Shown: positions 1 to 8,174, counted from the first letter of the stretch. The stretch is DNA of 32,200 nt from Myxococcales bacterium (GCA_005800325.1 SYFR01000272.1:1-32200); one strand, 5' to 3'. The notes: generated by a model not told the origin, from the sequence alone. Made by a program: numbers and translations.

Positions 1-142
1 CCGCGACGGCGCCGTCGCCACCGAGCTCGGTGCTCAAGCGGCCACCCATCGTGCCGCTAGCACACGCTGCCGCCGTGAGACCCAGCGGAACGAGCGCGAC
101 GAGCAGGCGCGCGCGCCGCGAGCGGGCGGCTTGGGAATGCAC
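1..142 (-). CDS. Putative lipoprotein, N-terminal part only
   Basis: Reading leftward from GTG at 142, the frame is open to the window edge. It gives a basic N-terminus (HSQAARSRRAR), a hydrophobic core (LLVALVPLGLTAAA) and a lipobox-like LTAAAC with Cys about 27 residues in, so it is probably a lipid-anchored envelope protein. The mature part visible here is only about 20 small and polar residues (ASGTMGGRLSTEL...), so no family can be named. An in-frame GTG at 190 would add 16 residues, which would make the signal peptide unusually long; I prefer 142. The gene is divergent from the bactofilin gene. Confidence 0.6.
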   Translation of the reverse strand, partial: MHSQAARSRRARLLVALVPLGLTAAACASGTMGGRLSTELGGDGAVA

Positions 143-249
143 GTATGCGCCGAGGGCGTAGGCCTTGCGAAGAGAGTCGCCGAAGATCACGCGCGCATTA
201 CACCATGGCGAAGAACCCGCGGGCCACTTTGAGTGCCGAGCGAAGGCAC

Positions 250-285
250 ACTTCGGGGCGCACTTCGGGGCAAACTTCGGGGCGG
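250..285. repeat. Three 12-bp tandem units upstream of bactofilin
   Basis: The unit is ACTTCGGGGCNN, present at 250-261, 262-273 and 274-285, differing only in the last two bases. It lies between the divergent lipoprotein and bactofilin genes. It is in frame with bactofilin (Thr-Ser-Gly-Arg/Gln), but codons here are not G/C-biased in the third position, so it is probably untranslated. Confidence 0.7.
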
Positions 286-351
286 CGCCTCGAGTACGCC
301 TCGAGTCGCGGGCTTGCCAGGCCGATGCTTCGGCGATATTCGGGGCGAACG

Positions 352-762
352 ATGGATCCCGAGGCACAGCGCGCGGCAAAGACCGCCGCACGCGACGTTC
401 TGGCGCTCGAGCTCCACGCCCTCTTGGGCCGCGGGACGCGCTACGAGGGCAAGCTGTGGTTTCAAGGGCAGGTGCGACTCGAGGGCGTCTTCTCCGGTGA
501 AATCCGGGGCGACGATGTGCTCGTCATCAGCACCGGCGCGGAGGTCGAGGGCGACGTCGAGGTCGGCACCTGCATCGTCACCGGCGGGACCGTGCGCGCC
601 AACATTCGCGCGCGCGAGTCGATCGAGCTTCACGCGTCGGCCATCGTGAAGGGCGATCTTCACGCGCCCAACGTCTTCATCGATCGCGGCGCGCAGTTCC
701 AGGGCAGCTGCCGCATGGCGCCGCTCGACCTCCCGCCGCGCGACGCGGACGAGGTCCCATGA
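352..762 (+). CDS. Bactofilin family cytoskeletal protein
   Basis: This is a 136-residue bactofilin (DUF583 fold). Bactofilins polymerise without nucleotide into filaments that scaffold cell-shape, chromosome-positioning or envelope functions. The core from about residue 25 to 125 shows the right-handed beta-helix pattern of evenly spaced hydrophobic and Gly residues: GKLWFQGQVRLEGVFSGEI, then VLVISTGAEVEGDVEVG, then IELHASAIVKGDLHAPNVFI. Length and the short polar ends fit the family. I chose ATG 352 because codons become strongly G/C-ending only from there. In-frame ATGs at 325 and 205 would add a low-complexity Thr-Ser-Gly stretch that looks intergenic. The stop overlaps the next gene by 4 bp (ATGA), so the two are probably co-translated. 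Confidence 0.85.
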   Translation: MDPEAQRAAKTAARDVLALELHALLGRGTRYEGKLWFQGQVRLEGVFSGEIRGDDVLVISTGAEVEGDVEVGTCIVTGGTVRANIRARESIELHASAIVKGDLHAPNVFIDRGAQFQGSCRMAPLDLPPRDADEVP

Positions 763-1541
763 CCGCTCCCTTCGCTCGACGACGCGTGTTGTCGCTCGCT
801 GCCGCGCTCGCCGGCGCGAGCCTCACCGGGCTCGCCACCCTCCCCGCGCACGCCGCGGGCGACGGCGACGCCGAGGCCGACGACGACGGCGATGCCGCGC
901 GAGACGACGACGAAGGGCAGAGCCCGGGCGAGCCAGGCGGCGGCACGAAAGAGAGCTCGCCCCCCGCCGCTACGGGCGGCGACGACGACGCTCCGGCAGG
1001 TTCCATCGCGACGCGCGATCGCTCCGTCGCCGAGACCTACTCGCGCCCGACGCCCGGCAGCGATTTCGTGACGGGCGGAGCGATCATCGGCATCAACACC
1101 GCCCTCGAAGACGTGCGCGCCGTCCTCTTCGCGTTCGGGGGCTACCGCACGATCCTGCCGCGCCTCGATCAGAGCCGGATCGTGGCGCGCAGCAAGGGCA
1201 CGACCGACGTGTACCTTCGCGCGCCGATCCTTCGCGGACTCGCGCACGTCTCGGGCACCGTGCGCTTTCCGCCGCCCAAGCCCTACCACGAGCTCGGCAT
1301 CCAGATCGACGGCAAGCTCGTGAAGGGCAACGTCGAGGCGTGGCGCGGCAGCTGGAAGGCGTTTCCCTGCGGGCGGCGGCGCACGGTGCTGAGGCTCGAG
1401 CTCTTCATCGACGTGACCGTGCCGGTGCCGACCTCGATCGTGAACCGCGAGGTGATCTGGGCCTGCGCTCAAGGCGTGACCGCCGTGCGCAACGTCGCCG
1501 AGTGCAACGCGAGCCGCAGGGCCGCGGGCTCGCACGTCTAG
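759..1541 (+). CDS. Secreted SRPBCC/START-like protein
   Basis: The protein has 260 residues. An N-terminal export signal (basic ARRRVLSL, hydrophobic core, likely cleavage after AHA near residue 32) is followed by an acidic Asp/Glu/Gly-rich linker to about residue 85. The RRR-V-L start could also be read as a Tat signal. The C-terminal 160 residues resemble the START/SRPBCC (coenzyme-Q-binding or polyketide-cyclase-like) fold: a DVRAVLFAFGGYRTILPRL helix, then alternating strands such as SGTVRFPPPKPYHELGIQI. The fold binds hydrophobic ligands, but the ligand cannot be inferred. It overlaps the bactofilin stop by 4 bp, so an envelope role linked to bactofilin is plausible. The family call rests on pattern only. 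Confidence 0.65.
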   Translation: MTAPFARRRVLSLAAALAGASLTGLATLPAHAAGDGDAEADDDGDAARDDDEGQSPGEPGGGTKESSPPAATGGDDDAPAGSIATRDRSVAETYSRPTPGSDFVTGGAIIGINTALEDVRAVLFAFGGYRTILPRLDQSRIVARSKGTTDVYLRAPILRGLAHVSGTVRFPPPKPYHELGIQIDGKLVKGNVEAWRGSWKAFPCGRRRTVLRLELFIDVTVPVPTSIVNREVIWACAQGVTAVRNVAECNASRRAAGSHV

Positions 1542-1586
1542 TTCCGCGCGCGCTAGCCTTCCCGCGCGACGCCGAAGCTGCTCTCC

Positions 1587-2345
1587 ATGGCCCTCGCCTC
1601 CCTCGTCACTGGCTCGCTCATCACGGGTTCGCTCCTCTCGCTGCTCGCGATTCCGAAGGCGCCTGCGAGCTCGCCCTGCCCGAGCGACATGGCGCACGTC
1701 GCGGGCGACCACGTCGAAGACCTCCAGCGCGTCTGCACGGAGAAGCGCTTTGGCAACAAGTGCTTCGCGTTCGCGCCGGGGCTCCTCTTCGGCGAGGGGG
1801 CGCGCACGGCGCTCGACGTGTGCGTCGACCGCTTCGAGTGGCCGAACCGCGCGGGCGCGCTCGCCGAGGTGATGGTGAGCTATCTCGAGGCCGAGGCCGC
1901 GTGCGCCTCGGTCGACAAACGCCTCTGCACCGAATACGAATGGGAGCTCGCGTGCGAAGGAGCGGTGCCGTCGCCGTGGCCTTACGGCTGGTCGCGAGAG
2001 CGCGGCGCGTGCAACAACGATAAAACGTTTCGCGCCTACGACGAACAGAAGCTCGCGTCGCCCGACGCCGAGGTCAAGACGCGCGAGGTCCTGCGGCTCA
2101 TGCAGGCCGAGCCGAGCGGCAGCTTCGCGCGCTGCGAGAGCGCGTTCGGCGTCAAGGACCAGATCGGCAACGTCGAAGAGTGGGTGCGGACCTCGCGCGC
2201 GGCGTGGCCCTACCGCTCGTCGCTCAAGGGCGGTTACTGGTCAAAACCGTGGAGCGGATGCCGCGGCACGAACGAGAGCCACTCGCCCGGTTTTCGCTAC
2301 TACCAGACCGGTTTTCGGTGCTGCCGCGACGCGGACCGGACGTAG
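1587..2345 (+). CDS. Secreted FGE-sulfatase/SUMF1-domain protein
   Basis: The protein has 252 residues and a Sec-type signal (LVTGSLITGSLLSLLAI, cleavage near residue 28). The rest is a Cys-rich formylglycine-generating-enzyme-like (C-type-lectin-like) domain. Typical landmarks in order are CVDRFEWPN, KRLCTEYEWELACEG, QIGNVEEWV, SLKGGYWSKPW and a C-terminal GFRCC. These are also found at equivalent places in the lipoprotein at 10690-11673, so the two are paralogues. Secreted single-domain members in myxobacteria are usually annotated only by domain. I see nothing that proves catalysis, and a structural or binding role is equally possible. It converges on the vanW-like gene with only 57 bp between stops. 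Confidence 0.75.
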   Translation: MALASLVTGSLITGSLLSLLAIPKAPASSPCPSDMAHVAGDHVEDLQRVCTEKRFGNKCFAFAPGLLFGEGARTALDVCVDRFEWPNRAGALAEVMVSYLEAEAACASVDKRLCTEYEWELACEGAVPSPWPYGWSRERGACNNDKTFRAYDEQKLASPDAEVKTREVLRLMQAEPSGSFARCESAFGVKDQIGNVEEWVRTSRAAWPYRSSLKGGYWSKPWSGCRGTNESHSPGFRYYQTGFRCCRDADRT

Positions 2346-2402
2346 CGTCGACGACCGAGCCCCACGCGGTGGGCCCCACGGCAGCCCCGCCTCCGCGCCG
2401 CA

Positions 2403-3854
2403 TCAACCCGGCTCGCCGCTGGGCTCGCCCGCGCTCAGCTCGCCCTCGACGCCGCGGCTGTGCTCGGGCAAGGGCGGCAACTCCGCGCGGTCGCTGCCCG
2501 GCGCGATCCAAAAGATCTCGGGCGTCGCTCGGTAGCCGCTATAGAACTGCCGCGTGTCGGAGTGCCCGTCAGCGTAATTGACGAGCACCGTCGAGTGGAC
2601 GTCCATGCCGCGCGTCCCCTTCTGCTTACGGAACGAGCGCCCCGCGGTCAGGAACGGCTTCTCGACGATGCGGCGTAGGAACGGCTCGATGTTCGAGATC
2701 CCGAAGCCGTACTTCACGCTCTTCACGCGCTCGCCGCCGAGCAGCTCGATCTTGAGCGTGCCCTTCGCCGGAGTGAACGCGTGCACGACGATGGTGAACG
2801 GGTGCGGGTTCGCGAGCTTCAGATCGACGGCGCCGTAGGACACCGTCGCGTCGAGGCCGAGCAGCGTGTAGTCCGACGGGCGCGTGTGGCTCTTGCGCTC
2901 GATGACGGCGAGCCCACCGTAGACGGCCGCGCCGAACAGCGTGCTCGACACCTGGCACGTGCCTCCGCCGATCCCGACCGTGAGCTCGTCGCCCTGAATC
3001 TCCGGGGCTTCGTGAAACCCTGCGGCGCGCGTACGCGGCCCGATCCGCTCGTTGAAGCTCACCACCTGGCCGGACCGCAACACCGTGCCATCGAGCTTCT
3101 GCGCCGCGAGCTCGACGTTGGCGGAGCGACCGACCTTGAACGGCTGGTACTTCGTCTCGAAGGTCGAGAGGATCTTGTCGACCTCGATGTCCTCGAGATC
3201 GTGGAGCGTCACCTTGGCGCGGAGGACGCTGGTGGCGAGCTCGACGTCGAGGCGCGGAACGCCCGCGTCCGCTCCGTCGTGAGCCGCGCTCGGACCGCGC
3301 GCGACCACATCGAGCATGACGCGCAAGAGCGCGACCGAAGCCGGCACCTCGAGCGAAATTCCCGAGACGTCGGCGACGCGAGCGTGCCGCGCGAGATCGA
3401 GCACGGCGTCGGTCGGCGCGGTGTCGACGACCTGCGCGAACCGCTCGAGAACGCGCGCTGCCGCTGCCTCGTCGAGCGCGAGGACGAGCGGCACGTCGAG
3501 CTGTCCCGTGCGCGCGCGGCGAGCCTCGCGCATGCGCCGCGGGAGCGACCCGACATGGCCGATCGCGAGCGCCGCCTCGCGCGTCTTATCGACATCGAGC
3601 GCTGCGCCGAGCTCGCCGAGCGTGGTCTCGAGGCGCTTGCCGCCGCCGAGCAGCGCGACGGGTCGCGCCCGAAGCTCGCGGTCACGCGCGGCGAGCCACG
3701 GATCGAGCGGCGAGCGCGGCACCTCGCGTCCTCCGACGCGCAGCCCGTGCGCGTGCGGCCGCGTTGGCACAAAGGGGGCGAGCGGAACGAGCGCGGCCGC
3801 GCCGACGACGACGCCGAGGCCGATCGGCAGCGCGAGAGACAGCCAGCGCTTCAT
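2403..3854 (-). CDS. VanW family membrane-anchored protein
   Basis: About 483 residues. The N-terminus MKRWLSLALPIGLGVVVGAA is an uncleaved signal/anchor, followed by a YoaR-type peptidoglycan-binding-like region (about residues 65-220). The VanW domain follows (about 240-375): GQVVSFNERIGPRTRAAGF, GIGGGTCQVSSTLFGAAV, ERKSHTRPSDY, GAVDLKLANPHPF. VanW proteins accompany glycopeptide-resistance operons but are widespread in unrelated bacteria, where the role in the cell wall is unknown. No other van gene is nearby, so resistance should not be inferred. ATG 3854 is preferred because it gives a compact signal and lies in an ATGA overlap with the upstream frame ending at 3851. GTG 3896 would add 14 residues. 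Confidence 0.85.
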   Translation of the reverse strand: MKRWLSLALPIGLGVVVGAAALVPLAPFVPTRPHAHGLRVGGREVPRSPLDPWLAARDRELRARPVALLGGGKRLETTLGELGAALDVDKTREAALAIGHVGSLPRRMREARRARTGQLDVPLVLALDEAAAARVLERFAQVVDTAPTDAVLDLARHARVADVSGISLEVPASVALLRVMLDVVARGPSAAHDGADAGVPRLDVELATSVLRAKVTLHDLEDIEVDKILSTFETKYQPFKVGRSANVELAAQKLDGTVLRSGQVVSFNERIGPRTRAAGFHEAPEIQGDELTVGIGGGTCQVSSTLFGAAVYGGLAVIERKSHTRPSDYTLLGLDATVSYGAVDLKLANPHPFTIVVHAFTPAKGTLKIELLGGERVKSVKYGFGISNIEPFLRRIVEKPFLTAGRSFRKQKGTRGMDVHSTVLVNYADGHSDTRQFYSGYRATPEIFWIAPGSDRAELPPLPEHSRGVEGELSAGEPSGEPG

Positions 3855-4147
3855 GAGGGACTCGAGGCGACGAGCGAGCGACGACGGCAGGGGCACGACA
3901 GGGTAACGCCGGAAGCCTCACGCGCGCGACTAATTGGGCACGAAGCGAGCGCGCGTGGGGCGGCTGAGTCCGCTGCCTGAGCTCGAGCACGACGGCGCGC
4001 CCATCGACCTCTATGTGGACGTGCGTGCGCCGTGGCGGTCGACCCGCCCGCGGAGTCGACGCTCGGGAGCGGCTCGTTGACGAGCGCGCAGCCCGGCCAC
4101 GAGAGGAGGCCGATGGCGAGGGCGAGTACGAGTGCACTTCGAAGCAA
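3851..4147 (-). CDS. Doubtful small lipoprotein ORF, possibly frameshifted
   Basis: From TTG 4147 the frame gives a good lipoprotein signal (LRSALVLALAIGLLSWPGC, Cys at residue 20), then ALVNEPLPSVDSAGGSTA with G/C-rich third positions. After about 4020 codon quality collapses into Arg/Ala-rich sequence. Another reading frame of the same strand then becomes protein-like (HIEVDGRAVVLELRQ, about 4020-3975). This suggests one frameshift in a formerly longer gene, or a sequencing error. The 98-residue frame ends in TGA overlapping the vanW-like ATG, which could be real coupling or chance. No family is recognised. Treat the first 40 codons as more credible than the rest. Confidence 0.35.
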   Translation of the reverse strand: MLRSALVLALAIGLLSWPGCALVNEPLPSVDSAGGSTATAHARPHRGRWARRRARAQAADSAAPRALASCPISRAREASGVTLSCPCRRRSLVASSPS

Positions 4148-4354
4148 CGTGGGCAGGATCCCGGGAGGCTACTGCGCCCCTCCTCGAAACGCGTAGCGTC
4201 CTCAAATGACTGCGCTGCGATGGCGACGCTGTGGCGCAAGGCGACGAGTTCGCGCGCCCTCGTCCCGATCGGGACCGAGCGAATTCGTCAGCGCATTTCG
4301 GACTCAGCGCACGTTTCCCTCGAGCCAGGTCCGCCGCGCAATAAGGTGCCGCCC

Positions 4355-5827
4355 ATGGGGCTCGAGCGCGCGCTGTTGTTCTCGTTCGCGATGCATGGCC
4401 TCGGCATGCTCGCGATGGTGCTGCTGCTACTGCCCGGGATGCCCGGTGGTGGCACGGCGGACGATCTCGCCCGCGTTCACTACATCGCGGAGCATCCCTG
4501 GCTCTGGCGACTCGGCTGGCTGCCATGGCAGTTGACGGCGCTCTCGGACTTGCTGATCGGCATTGCCCTGGTCCGCTCCCCGTGCGTCCCGCGCCTCCCC
4601 GCGGTCCTCACGCTGCTCATCACCATCGCCGCGATCCTTCCCGATCAGCTCGGGCAGGCGCTGTGGATCACCCGCGGCATCACGCTCGCCCAGACCGACC
4701 CGATTGCGTATTTGCCCTACGAGAAGATGATCTTCTCCTGGACCGCGGCCTACGGGGCGATGTTGTACATCGTCGGCGCGCTCGGCTGGACCTGGTGCTT
4801 CGCGGCCGGCAAGCTCTGGTCACGCTCGCTGACGGTGCTGTCGATCGCGCTCTGGCCGATGTTCGCGCTGGTAGGCCTGGGTCCGCTCATCGGGATGAAT
4901 CCGCAGCTCGTCGCGGCAGGCAACGCGCTCGCGTTCGTCATGCTGCAAGCGTGGTTCTTGCTCGTGACCGAAGAGGTGGGCCGCCGCCTGCGACCGGAGA
5001 CTGCCCATGGACGCTGGGCGAAGTGGCGACATCCGCGGCAGGCGCTCTTCGACTTGATTGGCAATAGCCGCTTCCTGCGCGCGTGCGGCGAGCTCGTGCC
5101 GCTCGTCGCGTTTCGCGGCGATGTCACGGACGTCATCTACGTCAACTACCTATTACCCGCGGAGCGACTCGGGCCGCTCGTGCCCGCGGGCCTCGAGCTC
5201 GATCGCGTGGGTGCGAATGGCTCGCATGCGCTGTTCACGTTCCTCAGCTATCGCAACGCGAGCTTCGGCCCTCGCCTGCTCGGCCCGCTGCGGCGCTTGT
5301 TGCCAGGGGTGGTGCAGAGCAATTGGCGCATCCACGTCCGCTGTCCGCGGACGGGAGCCGCGGGGATCTACTTCGTGACGAACGCGATCGACTCCACGCC
5401 CCATGCCCTCGCAGCGCGCGTGCTCGCGGAGGGGATGCCGATGCACGTGCGCCACGAAGCCGACGTGAGCCCGACGCGCGTGCGTCTCGACCCCGGGAGC
5501 GGCACGGCCCCCGACTGCGAGGCCACCCTAGAGCCCACCGCGACGCCGACCGAAGGACCGTGGCGCGAGGCCTTCGCGAGTTGGCAAGAGTTCCTTGCCT
5601 ATTGCGTGCCGCAGGACCGCGCGATGTCGACCCAACCTTGGCAGCGCACGCTCACGCGCCAGGAGATCGACCTCGGGGTCCCGCTCGACGCCTGCGAGCC
5701 GCTCGCGGGGGAGGTGCGCTCACGCGCCGCCACGGCCATCGCCGGCGATGCTGTGCCCTTCTGTTTCCGCGTGCCCCGCGTGCGTTTCCTGTTCGCCCGC
5801 CAGCTCTCTGCGCCGCTCGCGGCATGA
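4355..5827 (+). CDS. Membrane protein with C-terminal DUF2071-like domain
   Basis: The protein has 490 residues and two parts. The first 215 or so carry about six hydrophobic helices, such as LLFSFAMHGLGMLAMVLLLL, LPAVLTLLITIAAIL, MLYIVGALGWTWCFAAG and ALAFVMLQAWFLLV. The second part (about 230-490) resembles DUF2071/YqjF, related in fold to acetoacetate decarboxylase: DVIYVNYLLPAERLGPLVP, ALFTFLSYRN, then GIYFVTNAIDSTPHALAAR. DUF2071 proteins are normally soluble and single-domain, and their reaction is unknown, so the membrane fusion is unusual. ATG 4355 follows an AAGGTG at a reasonable distance and starts directly at the first membrane helix. The frame is open upstream, but that stretch lacks coding character. 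Confidence 0.7.
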   Translation: MGLERALLFSFAMHGLGMLAMVLLLLPGMPGGGTADDLARVHYIAEHPWLWRLGWLPWQLTALSDLLIGIALVRSPCVPRLPAVLTLLITIAAILPDQLGQALWITRGITLAQTDPIAYLPYEKMIFSWTAAYGAMLYIVGALGWTWCFAAGKLWSRSLTVLSIALWPMFALVGLGPLIGMNPQLVAAGNALAFVMLQAWFLLVTEEVGRRLRPETAHGRWAKWRHPRQALFDLIGNSRFLRACGELVPLVAFRGDVTDVIYVNYLLPAERLGPLVPAGLELDRVGANGSHALFTFLSYRNASFGPRLLGPLRRLLPGVVQSNWRIHVRCPRTGAAGIYFVTNAIDSTPHALAARVLAEGMPMHVRHEADVSPTRVRLDPGSGTAPDCEATLEPTATPTEGPWREAFASWQEFLAYCVPQDRAMSTQPWQRTLTRQEIDLGVPLDACEPLAGEVRSRAATAIAGDAVPFCFRVPRVRFLFARQLSAPLAA

Positions 5828-5836
5828 GCGCGTGGG

Positions 5837-5950
5837 CGCCGCGGGCCGCGGCTGCAGGTGGAGCTCCCCGTCGACGATCTCCGCCACATGGTGCGGCGCT
5901 GCGGCGAGCACGTCCTCGTAAGTCGCGCGTCGACGAGCGGGGTCGGACAT
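5837..5950 (-). pseudogene. Truncated Uma2-family (DUF820) gene remnant
   Basis: ATG 5950 starts a frame reading SDPARRRATYEDVLAAAPHH then VAEIVDGELHLQPRPAA, which matches the typical Uma2 start (ATYEDVLAAP..., VAEI..GEL.L.PRPA). Similarity stops after about 38 residues. In the next frame HAL follows, as expected for Uma2, so a one-base deletion near 5833 is likely. Nothing of the remaining PD-(D/E)XK-like domain (about 150 residues) is present, because the DUF2071 gene ends at 5827. Uma2 genes are numerous in myxobacteria. This one is probably a dead fragment cut short by a deletion that joined it to the neighbouring gene end. Confidence 0.65.
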
Positions 5951-6088
5951 GGCACGAGGAGACTAGCACCCAGGTGAGGCTCCACGCTGCTCCTGCCAGC
6001 TACCGGCATTGATGGGTACGAGCGCGTCGGGACGCGACGGGCGAGTCCGCCATATCGTGCCGCCCTCCGAGGCCGTATCGTTCTTGCC

Positions 6089-7483
6089 ATGACGGGTAGA
6101 ATGCCGCTCGCGCGCGCGTGCTCGCTGGTCGCGCTGGCTCAGGGCCTATTGTTCGGCTCGAGCGCCGGGGCGACGGGCATGCAGGGGCACATCTACATGG
6201 CCGAGTGCGGCGCCGAACAGCTCGCGGCGGGGCCGCTGCGTACGGCGGTGTTCGACGAAGAGCTCCCGTGGCTCACGAACGGAGCCTTCTTCCCAGACTC
6301 TGGCTACACCGCCGACGACCACGACCAAGGCGAGATCCCGCACTGGGAGGGCTACGTCGACGCCTACGTCGCGTGGCTGCGCGCCCATTTCGACGAGCCG
6401 CTCTCGGCGCCCGAGGCGCGCGAGCACGTGGCGTTTCTGTTCGGTATCGCGGCGCATGGGATCACGGACTCGACCTTCGACTCGTTGCTCTGGCCCGCGT
6501 CCGCAGAGCGAGATCCGGGCAACGTCGAGTCGCTCGACACCGCGATGGACGTCTTTCTCGTCCACGACCTCGCTCGCCATCTCGTGCCGGACATCGTCCT
6601 CCACGAGGACGTGCTCTCGCAGCTCTTCTCGGACGTCGGCCACCCGATCTCGGAGGATGCCATCGTGGACGCCATGGCCGTCGCGCGGGTCGGGATCGCG
6701 GCGGTCACGAATTTTCTCGCAGCCCACCCCGAGGAGCGGCTCGCAGAGCATCCGTGGGCGCACACGGCGTACCTCGATCCGCGCACGCCTGGCGGCTATG
6801 CGTTCGGTGCGCGCGTGGTGAGGCGCTATTACGAGGAGCTCGAGAAGCGCCTGGCCGGCAGCGCCGACGTCGCTGGCCTCGTCATTGGCACGTATCCCGA
6901 CGCCACGACGCCGCTCGCCGCCCTCGATCGGAACGACGCGCACGCGCGCCTCGTCATCTTCTTCGGGCATGGCGTCGATCGCGCGAGCTTCAGCGCCGCG
7001 AGCGTCGTCGTTCGCGATGAGCTGGGCAATTCGGTTCCGGGTGCGGTGAACGGCTTTCGCGGCGACGAGTGGCTCAACGTCGTGACCTTCGATCCGGAGG
7101 GGGATTGGGCAGCCGATGCGAGCTACGAGCTCGTCGTCAAGAAGACGCTCGTCACGCAGGGCGGGCACTCGCCGTCGGCCGACATCGTGGTCCCGTTCAC
7201 CGCGCCGTGCGCCGGGTGCGAGCCGAGGCTTGGGAAGGCAGGTGTGCCGCCGTCGTCGTGCCCGCTCACCGACACCCGCCATCCGTTCCCCGCGGACGAG
7301 CCCACAGGCGTTGGCGGGGGCGACGCCGAGCCGGGAGCCGCGCAGGACGAGCCGTCGGGCTGCACGCTCGGAACAGCCGCGCGACACGAGGGCGCGCTCG
7401 CGGCGATGCTGGTCGGCGCCATCGCTCTCAGCATGCGGCGCGACCGAGACGCTCGCCGCGCGCGGGGGCGCTCGGCCTCGTAG
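6089..7483 (+). CDS. Secreted zinc-phospholipase-C-like protein with MYXO-CTERM-like tail
   Basis: The protein has 464 residues. A signal peptide (to about residue 28) leads into a mature start with GHIYMAECGAEQL. Further landmarks of the zinc-dependent phospholipase C/S1-P1 nuclease fold follow: FFPDSGYTADDHDQGE, HWEGYVDAYVAWLR, FLFGIAAHGITDSTFDS and DVFLVHD. Their His, Asp and Glu residues could hold a metal cluster. Residues about 285-375 look like an Ig-like (Big_5-type) domain (LVIFFGHGVDRASFSAASVV). A Cys- and Pro-rich linker comes next, then CTLGTAARHEGALAAMLVGA with Arg residues after it. This Cys + hydrophobic + Arg order resembles the MYXO-CTERM sorting tail, so surface anchoring is likely. 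The substrate is unknown. Confidence 0.7.
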   Translation: MTGRMPLARACSLVALAQGLLFGSSAGATGMQGHIYMAECGAEQLAAGPLRTAVFDEELPWLTNGAFFPDSGYTADDHDQGEIPHWEGYVDAYVAWLRAHFDEPLSAPEAREHVAFLFGIAAHGITDSTFDSLLWPASAERDPGNVESLDTAMDVFLVHDLARHLVPDIVLHEDVLSQLFSDVGHPISEDAIVDAMAVARVGIAAVTNFLAAHPEERLAEHPWAHTAYLDPRTPGGYAFGARVVRRYYEELEKRLAGSADVAGLVIGTYPDATTPLAALDRNDAHARLVIFFGHGVDRASFSAASVVVRDELGNSVPGAVNGFRGDEWLNVVTFDPEGDWAADASYELVVKKTLVTQGGHSPSADIVVPFTAPCAGCEPRLGKAGVPPSSCPLTDTRHPFPADEPTGVGGGDAEPGAAQDEPSGCTLGTAARHEGALAAMLVGAIALSMRRDRDARRARGRSAS

Positions 7484-7562
7484 CCGACGTCGTGCGACCG
7501 TGCGTGCGACCGTGCCTGCGATTGCGATTCCGCGGACGCGAGGCTAGGGTCGCGCCACGGTC

Positions 7563-8111
7563 ATGGCTCTCAAGGGGGACCCGCGGTATTTGTCGGACTA
7601 CGTCGAGGTGCTCGACGAGCTCGGTCCGGCCGCGTTCAAGGTCAAATATCGCGGCAATTTCCTGGTCGGCATGGGCCTCGTGGGGCGCGTGCTCGAGCGC
7701 AGCAGCACGCGGCGAACGCTCGGGACGAGCTCGTCGGAAGAGCTCGCCGCCGCCCAGGCGCTCATGGGCCGCGTGTATCCGATCCGAAAGGCTCCCGGGG
7801 CGCGCCCCGGCCCGATGATCACGCTCGGCCAGTCGGCGGAGAACGATCTGCAGATCGCCGAGTACACGCTCTCGACCCACCACGCGGCGTTCACCTACGA
7901 GGGCACGCGCCTCATGGTGATCGATCTCGGCAGCATGAACGGCACCAAAGTAAACGACCAAGCGGTGCTGAGCGTGAAGCCGGTGCACCTCACGGACAAG
8001 GCGAAGGTCGCGATGGGGCGGCTGCGGTTCGAGTTCATGAGCGGCGACACGTTCTTCGCGCGGGTCTTCATGCTGCTCAACGGCGCGAACGTCCCCGTGC
8101 CGAAGGTCTAG
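7563..8111 (+). CDS. FHA-domain protein
   Basis: The protein has 182 residues and no export signal. The first 85 residues are of unknown type (YLSDYVEVLDELGPAAFKVK, an Arg/Ser-rich middle, then GRVYPIRKAPG). Residues about 88-165 form a forkhead-associated domain, which binds phosphothreonine peptides: ITLGQSAENDLQI, then STHHAAF, then VIDLGSMNGTKVN. The Ser and His of the S-x-x-H loop and the NGT-x-VN motif are present, so binding should be intact. The usual Arg of the first loop (GR) is Gln here. FHA proteins in myxobacteria often work with Ser/Thr kinases, but none is adjacent. A convergent hairpin follows at 8137-8166. Confidence 0.88.
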   Translation: MALKGDPRYLSDYVEVLDELGPAAFKVKYRGNFLVGMGLVGRVLERSSTRRTLGTSSSEELAAAQALMGRVYPIRKAPGARPGPMITLGQSAENDLQIAEYTLSTHHAAFTYEGTRLMVIDLGSMNGTKVNDQAVLSVKPVHLTDKAKVAMGRLRFEFMSGDTFFARVFMLLNGANVPVPKV

Positions 8112-8136
8112 CCAGGACTCGGCCGAAACTTCCGTG

Positions 8137-8166
8137 CTCGGCCCGGGGGCCCTTTTTCGGGCCGAG
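8137..8166. terminator. Convergent hairpin with T-rich loop
   Basis: CTCGGCCCG at 8137-8145 is an exact inverted repeat of CGGGCCGAG at 8158-8166, with a 12-nt loop containing TTTTT. It sits between the stops of the FHA gene (+) and thiS (-), so it could end transcription from both sides. There is no T-tract after the stem, so intrinsic termination may be weak. Confidence 0.5.
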
Positions 8167-8174
8167 AGTCGAGG

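Noticed and set aside
2361-2373. Hairpin CCCAC-GCG-GTGGG between converging stops as a terminator
   Set aside because: It has only five base pairs and no T-run on either strand, so it is indistinguishable from background at this GC content.
2403-3854. Glycopeptide-resistance locus because of the VanW domain
   Set aside because: No vanH/A/X, vanS/R or other resistance gene is nearby, and VanW domains are widespread in wall-related proteins.
5083-6012. Arg-rich open frame inside the DUF2071 gene running past its end
   Set aside because: Wrong-phase shadow of the DUF2071 coding frame with no recognisable motif.
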